Assembly: GCA_007123655.1 (NCBI GenBank)
Contig: SKKR01000215.1
Coordinates: 1-15,471, forward strand
Reading direction: 5' to 3'
Source: Thermomicrobiaceae bacterium
GTDB lineage: Bacteria; Chloroflexota; Chloroflexia; Thermomicrobiales; Thermomicrobiaceae
Length of the DNA stretch: 15,471 nt
Shown here: in pieces, positions 1 through 7,854 of the stretch
Layout: the number at the start of each line of letters is the position of its first letter
How positions within the stretch are numbered: position 1 is the stretch's first letter
Position numbers and translations under genes: made by a program
Notes under the pieces: model-generated
What the model was told of the DNA's origin: nothing
The model's database searches: none
What the model saw: only the letters and a program-made list of their open reading frames with translations

Positions 1-13
1 AGACGGTAACAAG

Positions 14-337
14 GTGCCCCCATCAGTGTTATTCGGACTGATCCTGGCGCTGACGATTGGCCTGCTGTTTCACAGCGTGTTCGGACGGCGGTTGTGGCAG
101 CTTCCCCTGTTCCTGGTGTCCGCCATTGTGGGCGTGTTTGCCGGACAGGTGATTGCGGTGTTCGCGGGCTGGGAGTTCTTCAGGCTTGGAAACGTTGCGA
201 TCATCGGTTCGAGCGCTGGCGCGTTGCTGCTGCTTGCAGTGTGCTGGTTTTTCACCGCTCCCTTGCAACCGAGCCGTCAGCAACTGAAGCGCCGGATGCG
301 GGGTGCTATCGAGGGGAACGAACAGGCCTCGGCCTGA
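14..337 (+). CDS. Small three-helix membrane protein, unknown function
   Basis: A 107-residue hydrophobic protein of a family I do not recognise. Three membrane segments are visible, at about residues 5-24, 28-56 and 61-80. They are followed by a basic cytoplasmic-looking tail containing KRRMR. The start used is a GTG. The frame stays open upstream to the edge of the window and no good Shine-Dalgarno precedes the GTG, so the true start may lie outside and the gene may be partial. The next gene, also a small membrane protein, begins 54 bp downstream on the same strand, so the two may be co-transcribed. Nothing in the sequence points to transport or catalysis, because there are no conserved charged residues within the helices. 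Confidence 0.6.
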   Translation: MPPSVLFGLILALTIGLLFHSVFGRRLWQLPLFLVSAIVGVFAGQVIAVFAGWEFFRLGNVAIIGSSAGALLLLAVCWFFTAPLQPSRQQLKRRMRGAIEGNEQASA

Positions 338-391
338 ATCATGCAGTGGCCCGGGCAGCGTAAGCCTGCGACGACGCGGAAGGGATAAGGC

Positions 392-823
392 ATGCGACAA
401 GGGTGGCTCTGGGTCATTGTCGGGGCGGTCGTGATCGTCATCGCCGCGATCATCACCGGGCTCTATCTCCTTGGCGGTGATCATCAGTCTCCGCTGGAGC
501 GATTGCGTGACATTTCACTCGTCTTCATCACGATCGGAATCGTGCTGTTCATCATCCTGCTCGCCGCGCTGGTCGGTGTCGCCGTCTGGACGGCCCTGAT
601 GATCAAGGACAAGATCATACCCTTGCTCGAGCAACTGACTGCCACAGCAACCCGGGTGCAGGGAACGGCGAACTTCGTGAGCGAAGAGGTTGCCAAACCC
701 GTGATTGGCACCTACAGCAGCATTGCCGGGCTCCGGGCGATGATCAAGACAGTGACAAAGGGCGTCGACCCGAAAAAAGGGGCCAAAGGACCGAACAACC
801 CCGATCCCGGAGACGAAACCTGA
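392..823 (+). CDS. Two-helix membrane protein with amphipathic tail (DUF948-like look)
   Basis: A 143-residue protein with two strongly hydrophobic segments, at residues 6-28 and 41-68. A helical stretch at about 72-125 is rich in Thr, Val and Lys. The C-terminus is Lys/Pro/Gly-rich, polar and probably disordered. The ATG start is supported by a purine-rich AAGGGATAAGG just upstream. A short membrane anchor followed by a long amphipathic helix resembles DUF948-type or general-stress membrane proteins, but this is a resemblance of shape and not a family assignment. It follows another small membrane protein on the same strand and may share its transcript. Function unknown. Confidence 0.7.
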   Translation: MRQGWLWVIVGAVVIVIAAIITGLYLLGGDHQSPLERLRDISLVFITIGIVLFIILLAALVGVAVWTALMIKDKIIPLLEQLTATATRVQGTANFVSEEVAKPVIGTYSSIAGLRAMIKTVTKGVDPKKGAKGPNNPDPGDET

Positions 824-923
824 TCGGTGCCCCGCGATCGTCGGCCGGTCGCCTGAAATGCCAGGGCCCCGCGCTCGGCAAAGTGTTCCTGGGTAGGGCG
901 GTCTGGTATCGTTCCCGGGTGGT

Positions 924-949
924 GCAACCGGCTGATCGTGCCGGGTTGC
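924..949. other. Imperfect GC-rich hairpin between genes
   Basis: GCAACC at 924-929 pairs with GGTTGC at 944-949, and the inner GG at 930-931 pairs with CC at 941-942, leaving G943 bulged and a 9-nt loop. It lies in the 181-bp gap between the second membrane protein and the nucleotidyltransferase. No T-run follows on either strand, so it does not look like a standard intrinsic terminator. It could be a transcript-end structure for the upstream pair or a leader structure of the next gene. Confidence 0.35.
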
Positions 950-1007
950 GGTAGCGTCTGATCGGATTCGAGCCCATCTCAGTGTCCAGGACCCGGAGCA
1001 GTCAGTG

Positions 1008-1799
1008 ATGAAAGGCGTGATTCTGGCAGGTGGACTGGGTAGCCGCCTCTACCCGCTTACCCACGCAACGAACAAGCACCTGCTGCCAATCTACGATCAG
1101 CCGATGATCTATTATCCGATCTCAACGCTGGTCAATGCGGGGATCGACGACATCGTGATCGTCACTGGCGGGCCCCACGCCGGTCATTTCCTCCGGGTCC
1201 TCAAGAACGGCAAGCACCTCGGGATCCGGCATCTGGAATATGCGTACCAGGAAAACGAAGGCGGTATCGCGGAAGCACTTTCACTGTGCCAGGAATTCGC
1301 CGCTGGTGATGACGTCTGCGTCATCCTGGGCGATAACACGACTGACGCGGACATCTCCCGGGATGTTCGGGATTTCTCGGGGGGAGCGTTGCTGTTTCTG
1401 GCGCGCGTTCCGGACCCAGAGCGATTCGGCTGTCCCGTCTTTGATCCGGACGATCAGGCGACGATTCTGGAGATCGAAGAAAAGCCGGTCAGCCCCAAGA
1501 GTCCGTACGCGGTAACGGGCCTGTACCTGTATGACAACCGGGTGTTTGATTACATCGACCGACTCACGCCATCCGACCGTGGCGAGCTCGAAATCACTGA
1601 TGTCAACAACTGGTACATTCGCGATGGTTCCCTCCACTGGACCGAGCTGAACGGCTACTGGAGCGACGCGGGCACCTTCGAAAGCCTGTACCGCGCGGGT
1701 CGGTTCTGGGCTGAGCGGCGCACCCGTGAGGCTGACCAATCCCCGGCACCTGCCGGCTGGAGCGCCGAGCGCATCACTTATCCAGTGTCCGGCCAGTGA
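1008..1799 (+). CDS. rfbA: Glucose-1-phosphate thymidylyltransferase, short form
   Basis: Condenses glucose-1-phosphate with dTTP to give dTDP-glucose, the entry to dTDP-rhamnose and other deoxysugars. It is a cytoplasmic enzyme. The protein has 263 residues from the ATG; a GTG at 1005 would add one codon, but GGAG at 995-998 sits better spaced for the ATG. Visible family marks are the nucleotide-binding GGLGSRLYPLT (8-18), LLPIYDQPMIYYPIS (25-39), the metal Asp in LGDN (109), EEKP (157-160), RGELEITDVNN (191-201) and YWSDAGT (217-223). The length is about 30 residues less than classical RmlA (about 290), matching the shorter group common in archaea and some Gram-positive-like phyla. Classical RmlA has YDKP where this has YDQP. 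A UTP- or other-sugar specificity cannot be excluded. argS follows after 62 bp on the same strand. Confidence 0.88.
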   Translation: MKGVILAGGLGSRLYPLTHATNKHLLPIYDQPMIYYPISTLVNAGIDDIVIVTGGPHAGHFLRVLKNGKHLGIRHLEYAYQENEGGIAEALSLCQEFAAGDDVCVILGDNTTDADISRDVRDFSGGALLFLARVPDPERFGCPVFDPDDQATILEIEEKPVSPKSPYAVTGLYLYDNRVFDYIDRLTPSDRGELEITDVNNWYIRDGSLHWTELNGYWSDAGTFESLYRAGRFWAERRTREADQSPAPAGWSAERITYPVSGQ

Positions 1800-1861
1800 T
1801 CTCCACCCGGACGGATTAGCAACTCTTCTCATCGGACCACGAACGAACGAGGTGACAACGA

Positions 1862-4024
1862 ATGCTTCAGCGCGAGCAGGAACTGGCAGCGGAACGAATC
1901 AATGATGTGCTGGAGGAGCTTGGCTTCTCGCGGCGAACCTTTAACATGCGGCCGATTCCGTTTGCCGGAACGTGGGGAACGTCATCTTCGATAAGTTACC
2001 AGCTTGCCAACGAGCAGGTGACCCGGGAGGGGACTTCCGAACTCGAGGGTCTTTCCAAGAAGGAAGCGAAGCGAAAAACGAAAGAGCTGGTGGGCGAACG
2101 AGCGCAGGCGATCGCTGAACAGATCGTCGAGGCGCTGCAGGCGTTCGATGGGTATGCCCAGGTCGAAGCAAACAACGGGTACATCAACATCAAATTCGAC
2201 ACGCAGCGGTTCGCCAGCCGGGTCGTGAACACGATCTCGGAACTCGGCCGCGAATATGGCGCTGGAGAACCGAAGACTGACCGGGTGATGGTCGAGTATT
2301 CCCAGCCGAATACCCACAAAGCGTTCCACGTGGGTCATCTTCGAAATGCCACTCTGGGTAATACACTCTGCCGGATTCTGAAGCTCGCCGGGTTCGAGGT
2401 GCACAAGGCGAACTACATCGGCGACATCGGCATGCACGTGATCAAGTGCCTCTGGTGCTACCAGCGGTTTCACCAGGGGGAGGAGCCGGAGCCCGGTGAA
2501 CGGGGTCGCTGGCTGGGCGAGATCTACACTGAATCCGACCAGCGCGTGAACCTTCGCCAGGACGCACTTGGACTCCTGAACGAGCTTTCGAATGAAGATC
2601 CGGCGTTCGTTACGATGGTCGACCGGATGATGAAGGAGCTCTACCAGAAGCATCCAGTCGGCGAAGATGTCGCCTACCTGCTGGGCCAGATCGCCAACAA
2701 GCGAGAGATCAAGGACGATGCGTTCTACAGCGCCGAAACGGTCCCGACGTTCTGGCCGATTGCCGGTCAGCAGTTGCACACGAACCTTGAGATGGCGCGG
2801 GGAGACCGGGAGCAGCACGAAGATATTGAAGACGAGATCCCCGAGCCCGCGCGCTACGAAGAGTGGATCCGGCAGTGGAAGTCGCTGAGTGAACGCATCG
2901 AGTGGTGGTCATGGGTGCCGGCATGGCAGGAAGAGATCAGGAACGAGTTCCAGCGCTGGGAGCGGAAAGACCCGGATTTCGTTCACCTTTGGGAAACGAC
3001 CCGTTCCTGGAGCATGGATGACTTTGAGCGAATCTACCGGGAGCTCGATATCGACTTCGATACCTGGTTCTACGAAAGCGAAGTGGAAGAGTCAGGGCGA
3101 GAGATCGTCAAAGAACTGATGGAACGGGAGATCGCTGAAATAAGCGACGGACTCCCGGTTGTCAAGATCGATGAGAAGCTCGGGCTGGAGAAAGAAACGT
3201 ACCGCACGATGCCGGTGCTCCGCTCCGACGGAACAACATTGTATTCCACCAAGGATCTCGCACTGACGAAGCACAAGTTCGAGGAGTACGGCGTCGACCG
3301 GTCGATCTGGGTGGTCGATGTGCGGCAGGGTCTCTACTTCCAGCAGATCTTCAAGATCATGGAGTTGATGGGATTCGAGCAAGCCGGGAAGTGCTTCCAT
3401 CTGGGATATGAAATGGTCACACTTCCCGGCGGGGCGATGTCCAGCCGATCGGGGAATGTCGTCCTGTACGACGATATCGCGCAGGCGGTGCTTCAGCGTG
3501 CCCGGCAGATCATCGATGAAAAGAACCCGGACCTCCCTGATGAGCAGAAAGATGATATCGCCCACGACGTCGCCATCGGGAGCCTGAAATACAGCATGCT
3601 CTCCCGGGACAACAATCGGGTGATCGTTTTCGACATTGAAGAGTCCCTCTCATTCGACGGTCACGCCGCGCCGTATATCCAGTATGCCCACGCCCGGGCG
3701 TGCCGGATCCTCGAAAAGGTCGATACGCCACCGTCCGGTGAACTGAGGTTCGTTGATCTCACCACGGAGGAGATCGACCTTATTCAGCAGATCGCGATAT
3801 TCCCCAGTGAGATCCAGCGCGCGGCGGACGAGTACAAGCCGCTCTACATCGCTACCTATGTCTACGAACTTGCGAAGAAGTTCAATGACTTCTACCGCGC
3901 TTGCCCCGTTCTCCATGCAGAGGAACCGCAGCGGTCGGCCAGGATTGCCCTGGTTTCGTCCACTCGGCAGGTCCTCGCGAACGGGCTTGACGCGATCGGC
4001 ATCGCCGCGCCGGAGGTCATGTAG
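1862..4024 (+). CDS. argS: Arginyl-tRNA synthetase with large core insertion
   Basis: A class I aminoacyl-tRNA synthetase that charges tRNA-Arg with arginine. The ATG is preceded by AGGTG at a normal distance. The order is an N-terminal additional domain (about 1-110), the catalytic Rossmann core with HVGH (156-159) in an ArgRS-type context (QPNTHKAFHVGHLRN), the KMSKS-equivalent loop MSSRSGNVV (526-534), and a DALR anticodon-binding domain beginning near YIQYAHARA (605-613) and ending in the typical GIAAPEVM. The protein is 720 residues against the usual 550-600. The excess lies within residues 222-360, between the first half of the core and the usual RWERKDPDFVHLW segment, and is acidic and Trp-rich. 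The KMSKS loop lacks the canonical first Lys, as is known for many ArgRSs. The stop overlaps the arginase start. Confidence 0.96.
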   Translation: MLQREQELAAERINDVLEELGFSRRTFNMRPIPFAGTWGTSSSISYQLANEQVTREGTSELEGLSKKEAKRKTKELVGERAQAIAEQIVEALQAFDGYAQVEANNGYINIKFDTQRFASRVVNTISELGREYGAGEPKTDRVMVEYSQPNTHKAFHVGHLRNATLGNTLCRILKLAGFEVHKANYIGDIGMHVIKCLWCYQRFHQGEEPEPGERGRWLGEIYTESDQRVNLRQDALGLLNELSNEDPAFVTMVDRMMKELYQKHPVGEDVAYLLGQIANKREIKDDAFYSAETVPTFWPIAGQQLHTNLEMARGDREQHEDIEDEIPEPARYEEWIRQWKSLSERIEWWSWVPAWQEEIRNEFQRWERKDPDFVHLWETTRSWSMDDFERIYRELDIDFDTWFYESEVEESGREIVKELMEREIAEISDGLPVVKIDEKLGLEKETYRTMPVLRSDGTTLYSTKDLALTKHKFEEYGVDRSIWVVDVRQGLYFQQIFKIMELMGFEQAGKCFHLGYEMVTLPGGAMSSRSGNVVLYDDIAQAVLQRARQIIDEKNPDLPDEQKDDIAHDVAIGSLKYSMLSRDNNRVIVFDIEESLSFDGHAAPYIQYAHARACRILEKVDTPPSGELRFVDLTTEEIDLIQQIAIFPSEIQRAADEYKPLYIATYVYELAKKFNDFYRACPVLHAEEPQRSARIALVSSTRQVLANGLDAIGIAAPEVM
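4012..4017 (+). promoter_or_regulatory. Ribosome binding site GGAGGT for arginase, inside argS
   Basis: GGAGGT lies in the last codons of argS, 6 nt before the GTG at 4024. It supports that GTG as the start and suggests re-initiation by ribosomes finishing argS. A second purine run, GGGGAA at about 4038-4043, would serve the alternative ATG at 4048. Confidence 0.55.
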
Positions 4025-5007
4025 TGGCCCGGAACCCGGGGAACCTGATGACACAGGCGCCGGTTCGGCTGATTCAGATTCCGATTGCAATCGGCGCGAT
4101 GAAGACGGGCGTCGACCGTGGGGCGGCGGTGCTGGATTCTGCGCTTCGCGCCCGCCTCGCCGAGCGGACCAGGGATCAAATCCTTAGCCGGCTGCAGGAG
4201 AGTGAAATGGTTCCGGTGGCGCCGCTGGAAATGCCCGACACGCGCCGGTTCCCCGGAGAGGCGCTCGAGCTCGACGCGGTGGCGGACGCAAGCGAGATCC
4301 TCGCGACGACGGCGTCCAGGGCAATCTCACGAGGTGAACTGGCGTTGACGCTTGGTGGTGATCACGCCTCGAGTATCGGCAGCATTGCCGGCACGGCCGA
4401 TCAATGCGAACGCCTGGCCGTTATCTGGCTTGATGCGCACGCTGACATGAACTGGCCGGAGGTCTCGCCGTCCGGCCGACTACACGGGATGAGCCTGGGC
4501 GCGAGCCTCGGACGCGGTCCGGATGCGCTTACCGGTCTACTCGGCAAGCGCCCGAAGGTCCAGGAGGACGATGTCTGGCTCTTCGGGATTCGATTGCTCG
4601 ATCCCGGCGAAGAAGGATGGCTGGCCCAGAGTGCGTGCCACGTCGCGACGATGCCGGATGTTGACAGCCTGAGCGTTGATGCCGCGGTGCAGCAGATGAT
4701 TGCCCGGATTCGTTCATCCGGTGCCGATGCAGTGCATCTGAGCTTCGATCTGGATGCGCTCGATCCGCTTGTCCTTTCTGGCACGGGGACGCCGGAGCGA
4801 GGGGGATTCACCTACAGAGAAGCGCAACGGATCCTCAGATTGATCCGTGACGCTGATCTTCCGGTGATTTCAATGGATTGCGTCGAGTTGAATCCGGATC
4901 TGGATCCGACCGGCGCCTCGACCGACGTCGCTGCCGATCTGCTGGCCGTCGCCCTGGGGGAGGACGTATTCAACCGCCAGGCGATCACGGGTTGTGCAGA
5001 ACGATGA
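4024..5007 (+). CDS. rocF: Arginase (ureohydrolase family)
   Basis: Hydrolyses L-arginine to L-ornithine and urea with a binuclear Mn centre, in the cytoplasm. Numbered from the GTG (327 residues), the metal ligands are H114 in GGDH, D137, H139 and D141 in LDAHAD, and D242 and D244 in SFDLDALDP. E288 in CVELNP fits the arginase substrate-guanidinium Glu. NWPEVSPSGRLHGM (143-156) matches the arginase amino-acid-binding loop (usual form N-x-P-x-x-S-P-S-G-N-x-H-G), which favours arginase over agmatinase or formimidoylglutamase. The one change there is Arg for the usual second Asn. The start may instead be the ATG at 4048 (319 residues). The gene shares one base with the argS stop (TAGTG). Its 3' end overlaps the convergent lipoprotein gene by 23 bp. 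Confidence 0.9.
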   Translation: MARNPGNLMTQAPVRLIQIPIAIGAMKTGVDRGAAVLDSALRARLAERTRDQILSRLQESEMVPVAPLEMPDTRRFPGEALELDAVADASEILATTASRAISRGELALTLGGDHASSIGSIAGTADQCERLAVIWLDAHADMNWPEVSPSGRLHGMSLGASLGRGPDALTGLLGKRPKVQEDDVWLFGIRLLDPGEEGWLAQSACHVATMPDVDSLSVDAAVQQMIARIRSSGADAVHLSFDLDALDPLVLSGTGTPERGGFTYREAQRILRLIRDADLPVISMDCVELNPDLDPTGASTDVAADLLAVALGEDVFNRQAITGCAER

Positions 5008-6112
5008 CGCCATCCGCCGTGGTGACGTAGAGGATCGAGCCTTCCATGGCGAAATCGAGCGCACGGACCTCGCGCTCGTCCACTTCAGGGATGCGCCCCC
5101 AGGATTCACCATTGTCCTCACTGAGATAGAGTCCGCGAACCGTTCCCAGGAAGATCCGGCTGGACTGCTGGGGATGCGGCAGGACCGCGTGAATACCCAG
5201 ACCACGCTCGATCTCGGCTTCCGGGATGTCCTGTTCCAGCGGATCGACCGAGGCGACAACGTCGTCGAGTCCCTCCCGGGTGAAACTCCAGGTCCGCCCG
5301 CCGTCGTCACTGAAATGGACGCCGCTGATCGTTCCAACGATGAGGCGCTCCCCGGTGGCGTGCATCGCGCCGGTTCCCCAGAAGGAGAGAATCGGCTCGT
5401 CAAACTCGGGGTTGTCGGGATCGTCAATAGTGATCCGTCTGAGGTAGCTGATCTCGGTATGCGAAGTGAACGTGCCGAAGATGCCGATCTCGGTGATGGT
5501 CAGGCGGGTCAGATCGAACTCCGAGTCCGGGAGGTGTCGTTCCCAGGTCACACCGTAGTCTTGTGAGATCGCCAGGCCGCACCGTGAGCCAATGACCACG
5601 TTCGGCTGGTCTGGAAGGACGGTCATCGGTCGGATGTTCTCGGCGTTCGGGACCTCTTGCCATGACTCCCCACCGTCCTCGCTTCGGTGGAAGGGGACGG
5701 GATCACCACCTCGGAGACAGGGAGGATGGTCACCGAGATAGAGACGGTCAGGATCCGTGGGATCCGCAACGAGATTGCCCTCGGTCGGCAGACTGTCCAC
5801 GCGAGACCACGTTCTGGCGTCGCTCCGGTGGTACAGCGTGTAGCGGGTGGTGGCAAATTCGGCCGGTAACGCGGAGTCCCAGAGCACGACCTGCTGTGCC
5901 GCGATTCCGTCTAGCCTGAGCATCGCGCCGCTGGGCACTGGAGTTGGCTGCTCGGTGACTGGCGTGGCGGTCGGGGAGGGGTCAGCTTCCGTGCCGGCGG
6001 TGCCCGTCGCTTCGTCGTCCGCGCGAGGACCGTCGTCGCCCGTCGTTGTGCACGCGGCAACGATGGCGAGCGTCAACAGTATCCCCAATGTCCCCAGCGC
6101 ACGCACGGGCAA
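4985..6112 (-). CDS. Secreted lipoprotein with Asp-box (BNR/sortilin-like) beta-propeller
   Basis: A 375-residue exported protein. A signal peptide (about 1-20) ends in the lipobox IVAAC with Cys21 as the lipidated residue. A Thr/Pro/Glu/Ala-rich stalk follows (about 22-62) and then a propeller domain. Asp-boxes of the form S-x-D-x-G-x-x-W are seen at 144-151 (SEDGGESW), 183-190 (SQDYGVTW), 268-275 (SDDGGRTW) and 331-338 (SEDNGESW), plus a degenerate one at 97-102 (SDARTW). Such repeats occur in sialidases, sortilin/VPS10 proteins and photosystem assembly factors. The sialidase active-site arginine triad is not evident, so no enzyme activity is assigned. The start is TTG; a GTG two codons later is an alternative, and a stop lies eight codons upstream. 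The gene is convergent with arginase and downstream of the LCP gene, separated from it by a terminator-like hairpin. Confidence 0.85.
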   Translation of the reverse strand: MPVRALGTLGILLTLAIVAACTTTGDDGPRADDEATGTAGTEADPSPTATPVTEQPTPVPSGAMLRLDGIAAQQVVLWDSALPAEFATTRYTLYHRSDARTWSRVDSLPTEGNLVADPTDPDRLYLGDHPPCLRGGDPVPFHRSEDGGESWQEVPNAENIRPMTVLPDQPNVVIGSRCGLAISQDYGVTWERHLPDSEFDLTRLTITEIGIFGTFTSHTEISYLRRITIDDPDNPEFDEPILSFWGTGAMHATGERLIVGTISGVHFSDDGGRTWSFTREGLDDVVASVDPLEQDIPEAEIERGLGIHAVLPHPQQSSRIFLGTVRGLYLSEDNGESWGRIPEVDEREVRALDFAMEGSILYVTTADGVIVLHNP

Positions 6113-6150
6113 CGCTTTCTCTGGAACAGGTCACCGATCATCAGCGTAGC

Positions 6151-6192
6151 AAGGAGAAAAGGTTCGCCGCGCGAGGGATGAGCCGGCGCGGC
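6151..6192 (-). terminator. Rho-independent-type terminator after the LCP gene
   Basis: Read on the minus strand, GCCGCGC (6192-6186) pairs with GCGCGGC (6172-6166) across a 13-nt loop. After a short GAA comes CCTTTTCTCC (6162-6153). The 7-bp all-GC stem followed at once by a T-rich tract fits an intrinsic terminator. It lies just past the LCP stop and before the Asp-box lipoprotein start, so those two minus-strand genes are probably separate transcription units. Confidence 0.6.
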
Positions 6193-6202
6193 AGCCGGGT
6201 GC

Positions 6203-7741
6203 TCAACCCGTGTCAGGATCCGGCGAGTCGTCTCCAAGTATGACTATGATGTCATATCCGTCCGGGTGCTCGCCATCCTCAACGATGACGGTGTCCGGGT
6301 CCAGGCCGATCTGTTCGGCCACGTCACGACCAGTGCCCTCGAACTCGCCATACGCCACGACGCTCGATTCGGGGATGTTGCCCGCGTCGTCAGCCTGGCG
6401 GATATCGACGTCGGCATACCCGGCGTTGTTCAGGAAGTTCCGGGTTCTGCCCGCGAGGCCATCAACGAACGTTCCATTTTCGATCAACACACGCGCCGAA
6501 TGATCGACCGATGCTTCCTCCGGCTCGCGCTCTTCGACCGGGATCATCGTCTCCACCACGCCGTGAATGCAGTCCCAGTCGGGGATCAGATAGTAGTACA
6601 GATCCGGGACGTAGTCTTCCGTGGTGCAGTCAATCATGCTGTAACTCTCGATGTCTTCGCCTTCGATGTCGTTGGCGAGTCTCGCGAGGCCAAGCGACTG
6701 CCGCATGGACAGATCAGTGCGGAAGTTCTCTTCGACGTCCTGGAGGAGGCTCCGGGCCTGGGTAATCAGATTGAGCCTGATGCCCTGTTGTCGGAGCGCC
6801 CGCAAGACCTGCTGCTGGCGTTGTCCGCGTGCGAAATCGTTGTCGTCGTACCGGGTTCTGACGTACCGGAGCGCCGTCTCACCGTCCATATGCTGGACGC
6901 CTGTCGGGAAGTAGACGCGGGTCCACTCATAGTCGTCGTCCTTGATCGTCGCCGGGTTGTCGATTACAACACCGCCGATCGTGTCGACGATGTTGATGAA
7001 CCCGACAAAGTCCACTTCGGCATAGTAATGCACGTTGATATCGAAGTGGTATTCAACCACCGCCCGTGCGAGTTCACGTCCTCCCTGCGCGTACGCAGCA
7101 TTGATCTTCTCGGTGCCCAGGTTCGGGATATCGACCTGTAAATCGCGTGGAATCGACATCATCCCGGCCGTTTTGGTTTCTGGATCGATCGAGACGATGA
7201 TAATCGTGTCGGATCTGGCGCTTTCGTCTTCATCGCCCTCACGACTGTCGACACCGAAAAGGGCGATGTTGACCCGCTCATTTCCGTCCCAGTCGGGCAG
7301 ATCCTCGCTCTCGTCAACGAAATCGTCGAACCCGTCGTCGTCATCGTCGCTTCGCTCCGGTGTCACGATGACCGGGGTGCCTTCCGGGTTATCGGCGATG
7401 GTAATCCGCTCATCCTGCTGATCAAACACCCGTTCCGCTGTTCGGTGCATCTGAATCAGGATCGGTACGACGATGATCGCCGCCAGTAGCAGGAGTGAGA
7501 GCCCGGTCGCCAGCAGCCCCAGCCGAAGCGGGGTCCAGCGTTTCTTGCGTTTGCCCTGCTGTACCGCAGGGAACTCTTCGGACAGGCGGGGTTGATACCT
7601 GGGTGCCTGGACATTCCGTCCAGAAAGCGGCGCCGCGCGGGATTGCCGCGCTTGACGCACCTCATCTGCTCTAAGTCGCCTTCCCCTGTGCGAGGGTGAA
7701 CCCCCGTTACGGTCGTTGGGAATGGACGTCATGAACTCCAC
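6203..7741 (-). CDS. LytR-CpsA-Psr (LCP) cell-envelope glycopolymer transferase
   Basis: LCP proteins move undecaprenyl-linked glycopolymers (teichoic acid, capsule, arabinogalactan-type chains) onto peptidoglycan outside the cell. This 512-residue protein has an Arg-rich cytoplasmic N-terminus (1-73), one membrane helix (about 74-97), an acidic linker (132-155), the LCP domain (about 156-395) and a LytR_C domain (about 416-504). LCP marks are FGVDSREGD, RSDTIIIVSIDP, MMSIPRDLQVDIP (194-206), EKINAAYAQGG (211-221), and DGETALRYVRTRYDDNDFARG (286-306) with its conserved Arg residues. Cys372 and Cys391 might form a disulfide. The linker contains a calcium-loop-like motif at 132-143. The start is a GTG; an ATG three codons in (7732) is equally possible, since neither has a good Shine-Dalgarno. 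An extended -10 lies about 70 bp upstream. Which polymer it transfers is not shown. Confidence 0.92.
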   Translation of the reverse strand: MEFMTSIPNDRNGGSPSHRGRRLRADEVRQARQSRAAPLSGRNVQAPRYQPRLSEEFPAVQQGKRKKRWTPLRLGLLATGLSLLLLAAIIVVPILIQMHRTAERVFDQQDERITIADNPEGTPVIVTPERSDDDDDGFDDFVDESEDLPDWDGNERVNIALFGVDSREGDEDESARSDTIIIVSIDPETKTAGMMSIPRDLQVDIPNLGTEKINAAYAQGGRELARAVVEYHFDINVHYYAEVDFVGFINIVDTIGGVVIDNPATIKDDDYEWTRVYFPTGVQHMDGETALRYVRTRYDDNDFARGQRQQQVLRALRQQGIRLNLITQARSLLQDVEENFRTDLSMRQSLGLARLANDIEGEDIESYSMIDCTTEDYVPDLYYYLIPDWDCIHGVVETMIPVEEREPEEASVDHSARVLIENGTFVDGLAGRTRNFLNNAGYADVDIRQADDAGNIPESSVVAYGEFEGTGRDVAEQIGLDPDTVIVEDGEHPDGYDIIVILGDDSPDPDTG

Positions 7742-7812
7742 TCTCGGGTGAACGAATGCGGGATGATGGAGCCCCTGTAGCGCGAACGATGGATTCCGGC
7801 ATCCAACGCGCG

Positions 7813-7821
7813 ATTATAGCA
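7813..7821 (-). promoter_or_regulatory. Extended -10 promoter for the LCP gene
   Basis: On the minus strand the sequence reads TGCTATAAT, a consensus TATAAT with the TG extension. No good -35 is present at 16-18 nt upstream, which an extended -10 can tolerate. Transcription would begin near 7806, giving a leader of about 65-75 nt before the LCP start. Confidence 0.5.
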
Positions 7822-7854
7822 CGAACCTGGCAGCATCCCGGCTCCCTGCACTGG

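Noticed and set aside
950..1000. TTCGA-containing stretch resembling a tRNA T-arm
   Set aside because: The five bases on each side of the TTCGANN loop do not pair, and no acceptor, anticodon or D stem could be built upstream.
1982..2818. Long minus-strand open frame of 278 codons
   Set aside because: It lies antisense within argS, has no ribosome binding site or motif, and mirrors argS codon structure.
4994..5566. Plus-strand open frame of 190 codons after arginase
   Set aside because: It is antisense to the Asp-box lipoprotein, which has a signal peptide, lipobox and repeats. The antisense product resembles no protein I know.
6266..7141. Long plus-strand open frame of 291 codons
   Set aside because: It is wholly antisense to the LCP gene, which has clear family motifs. 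The product has no recognisable features and is a GC-driven shadow frame.
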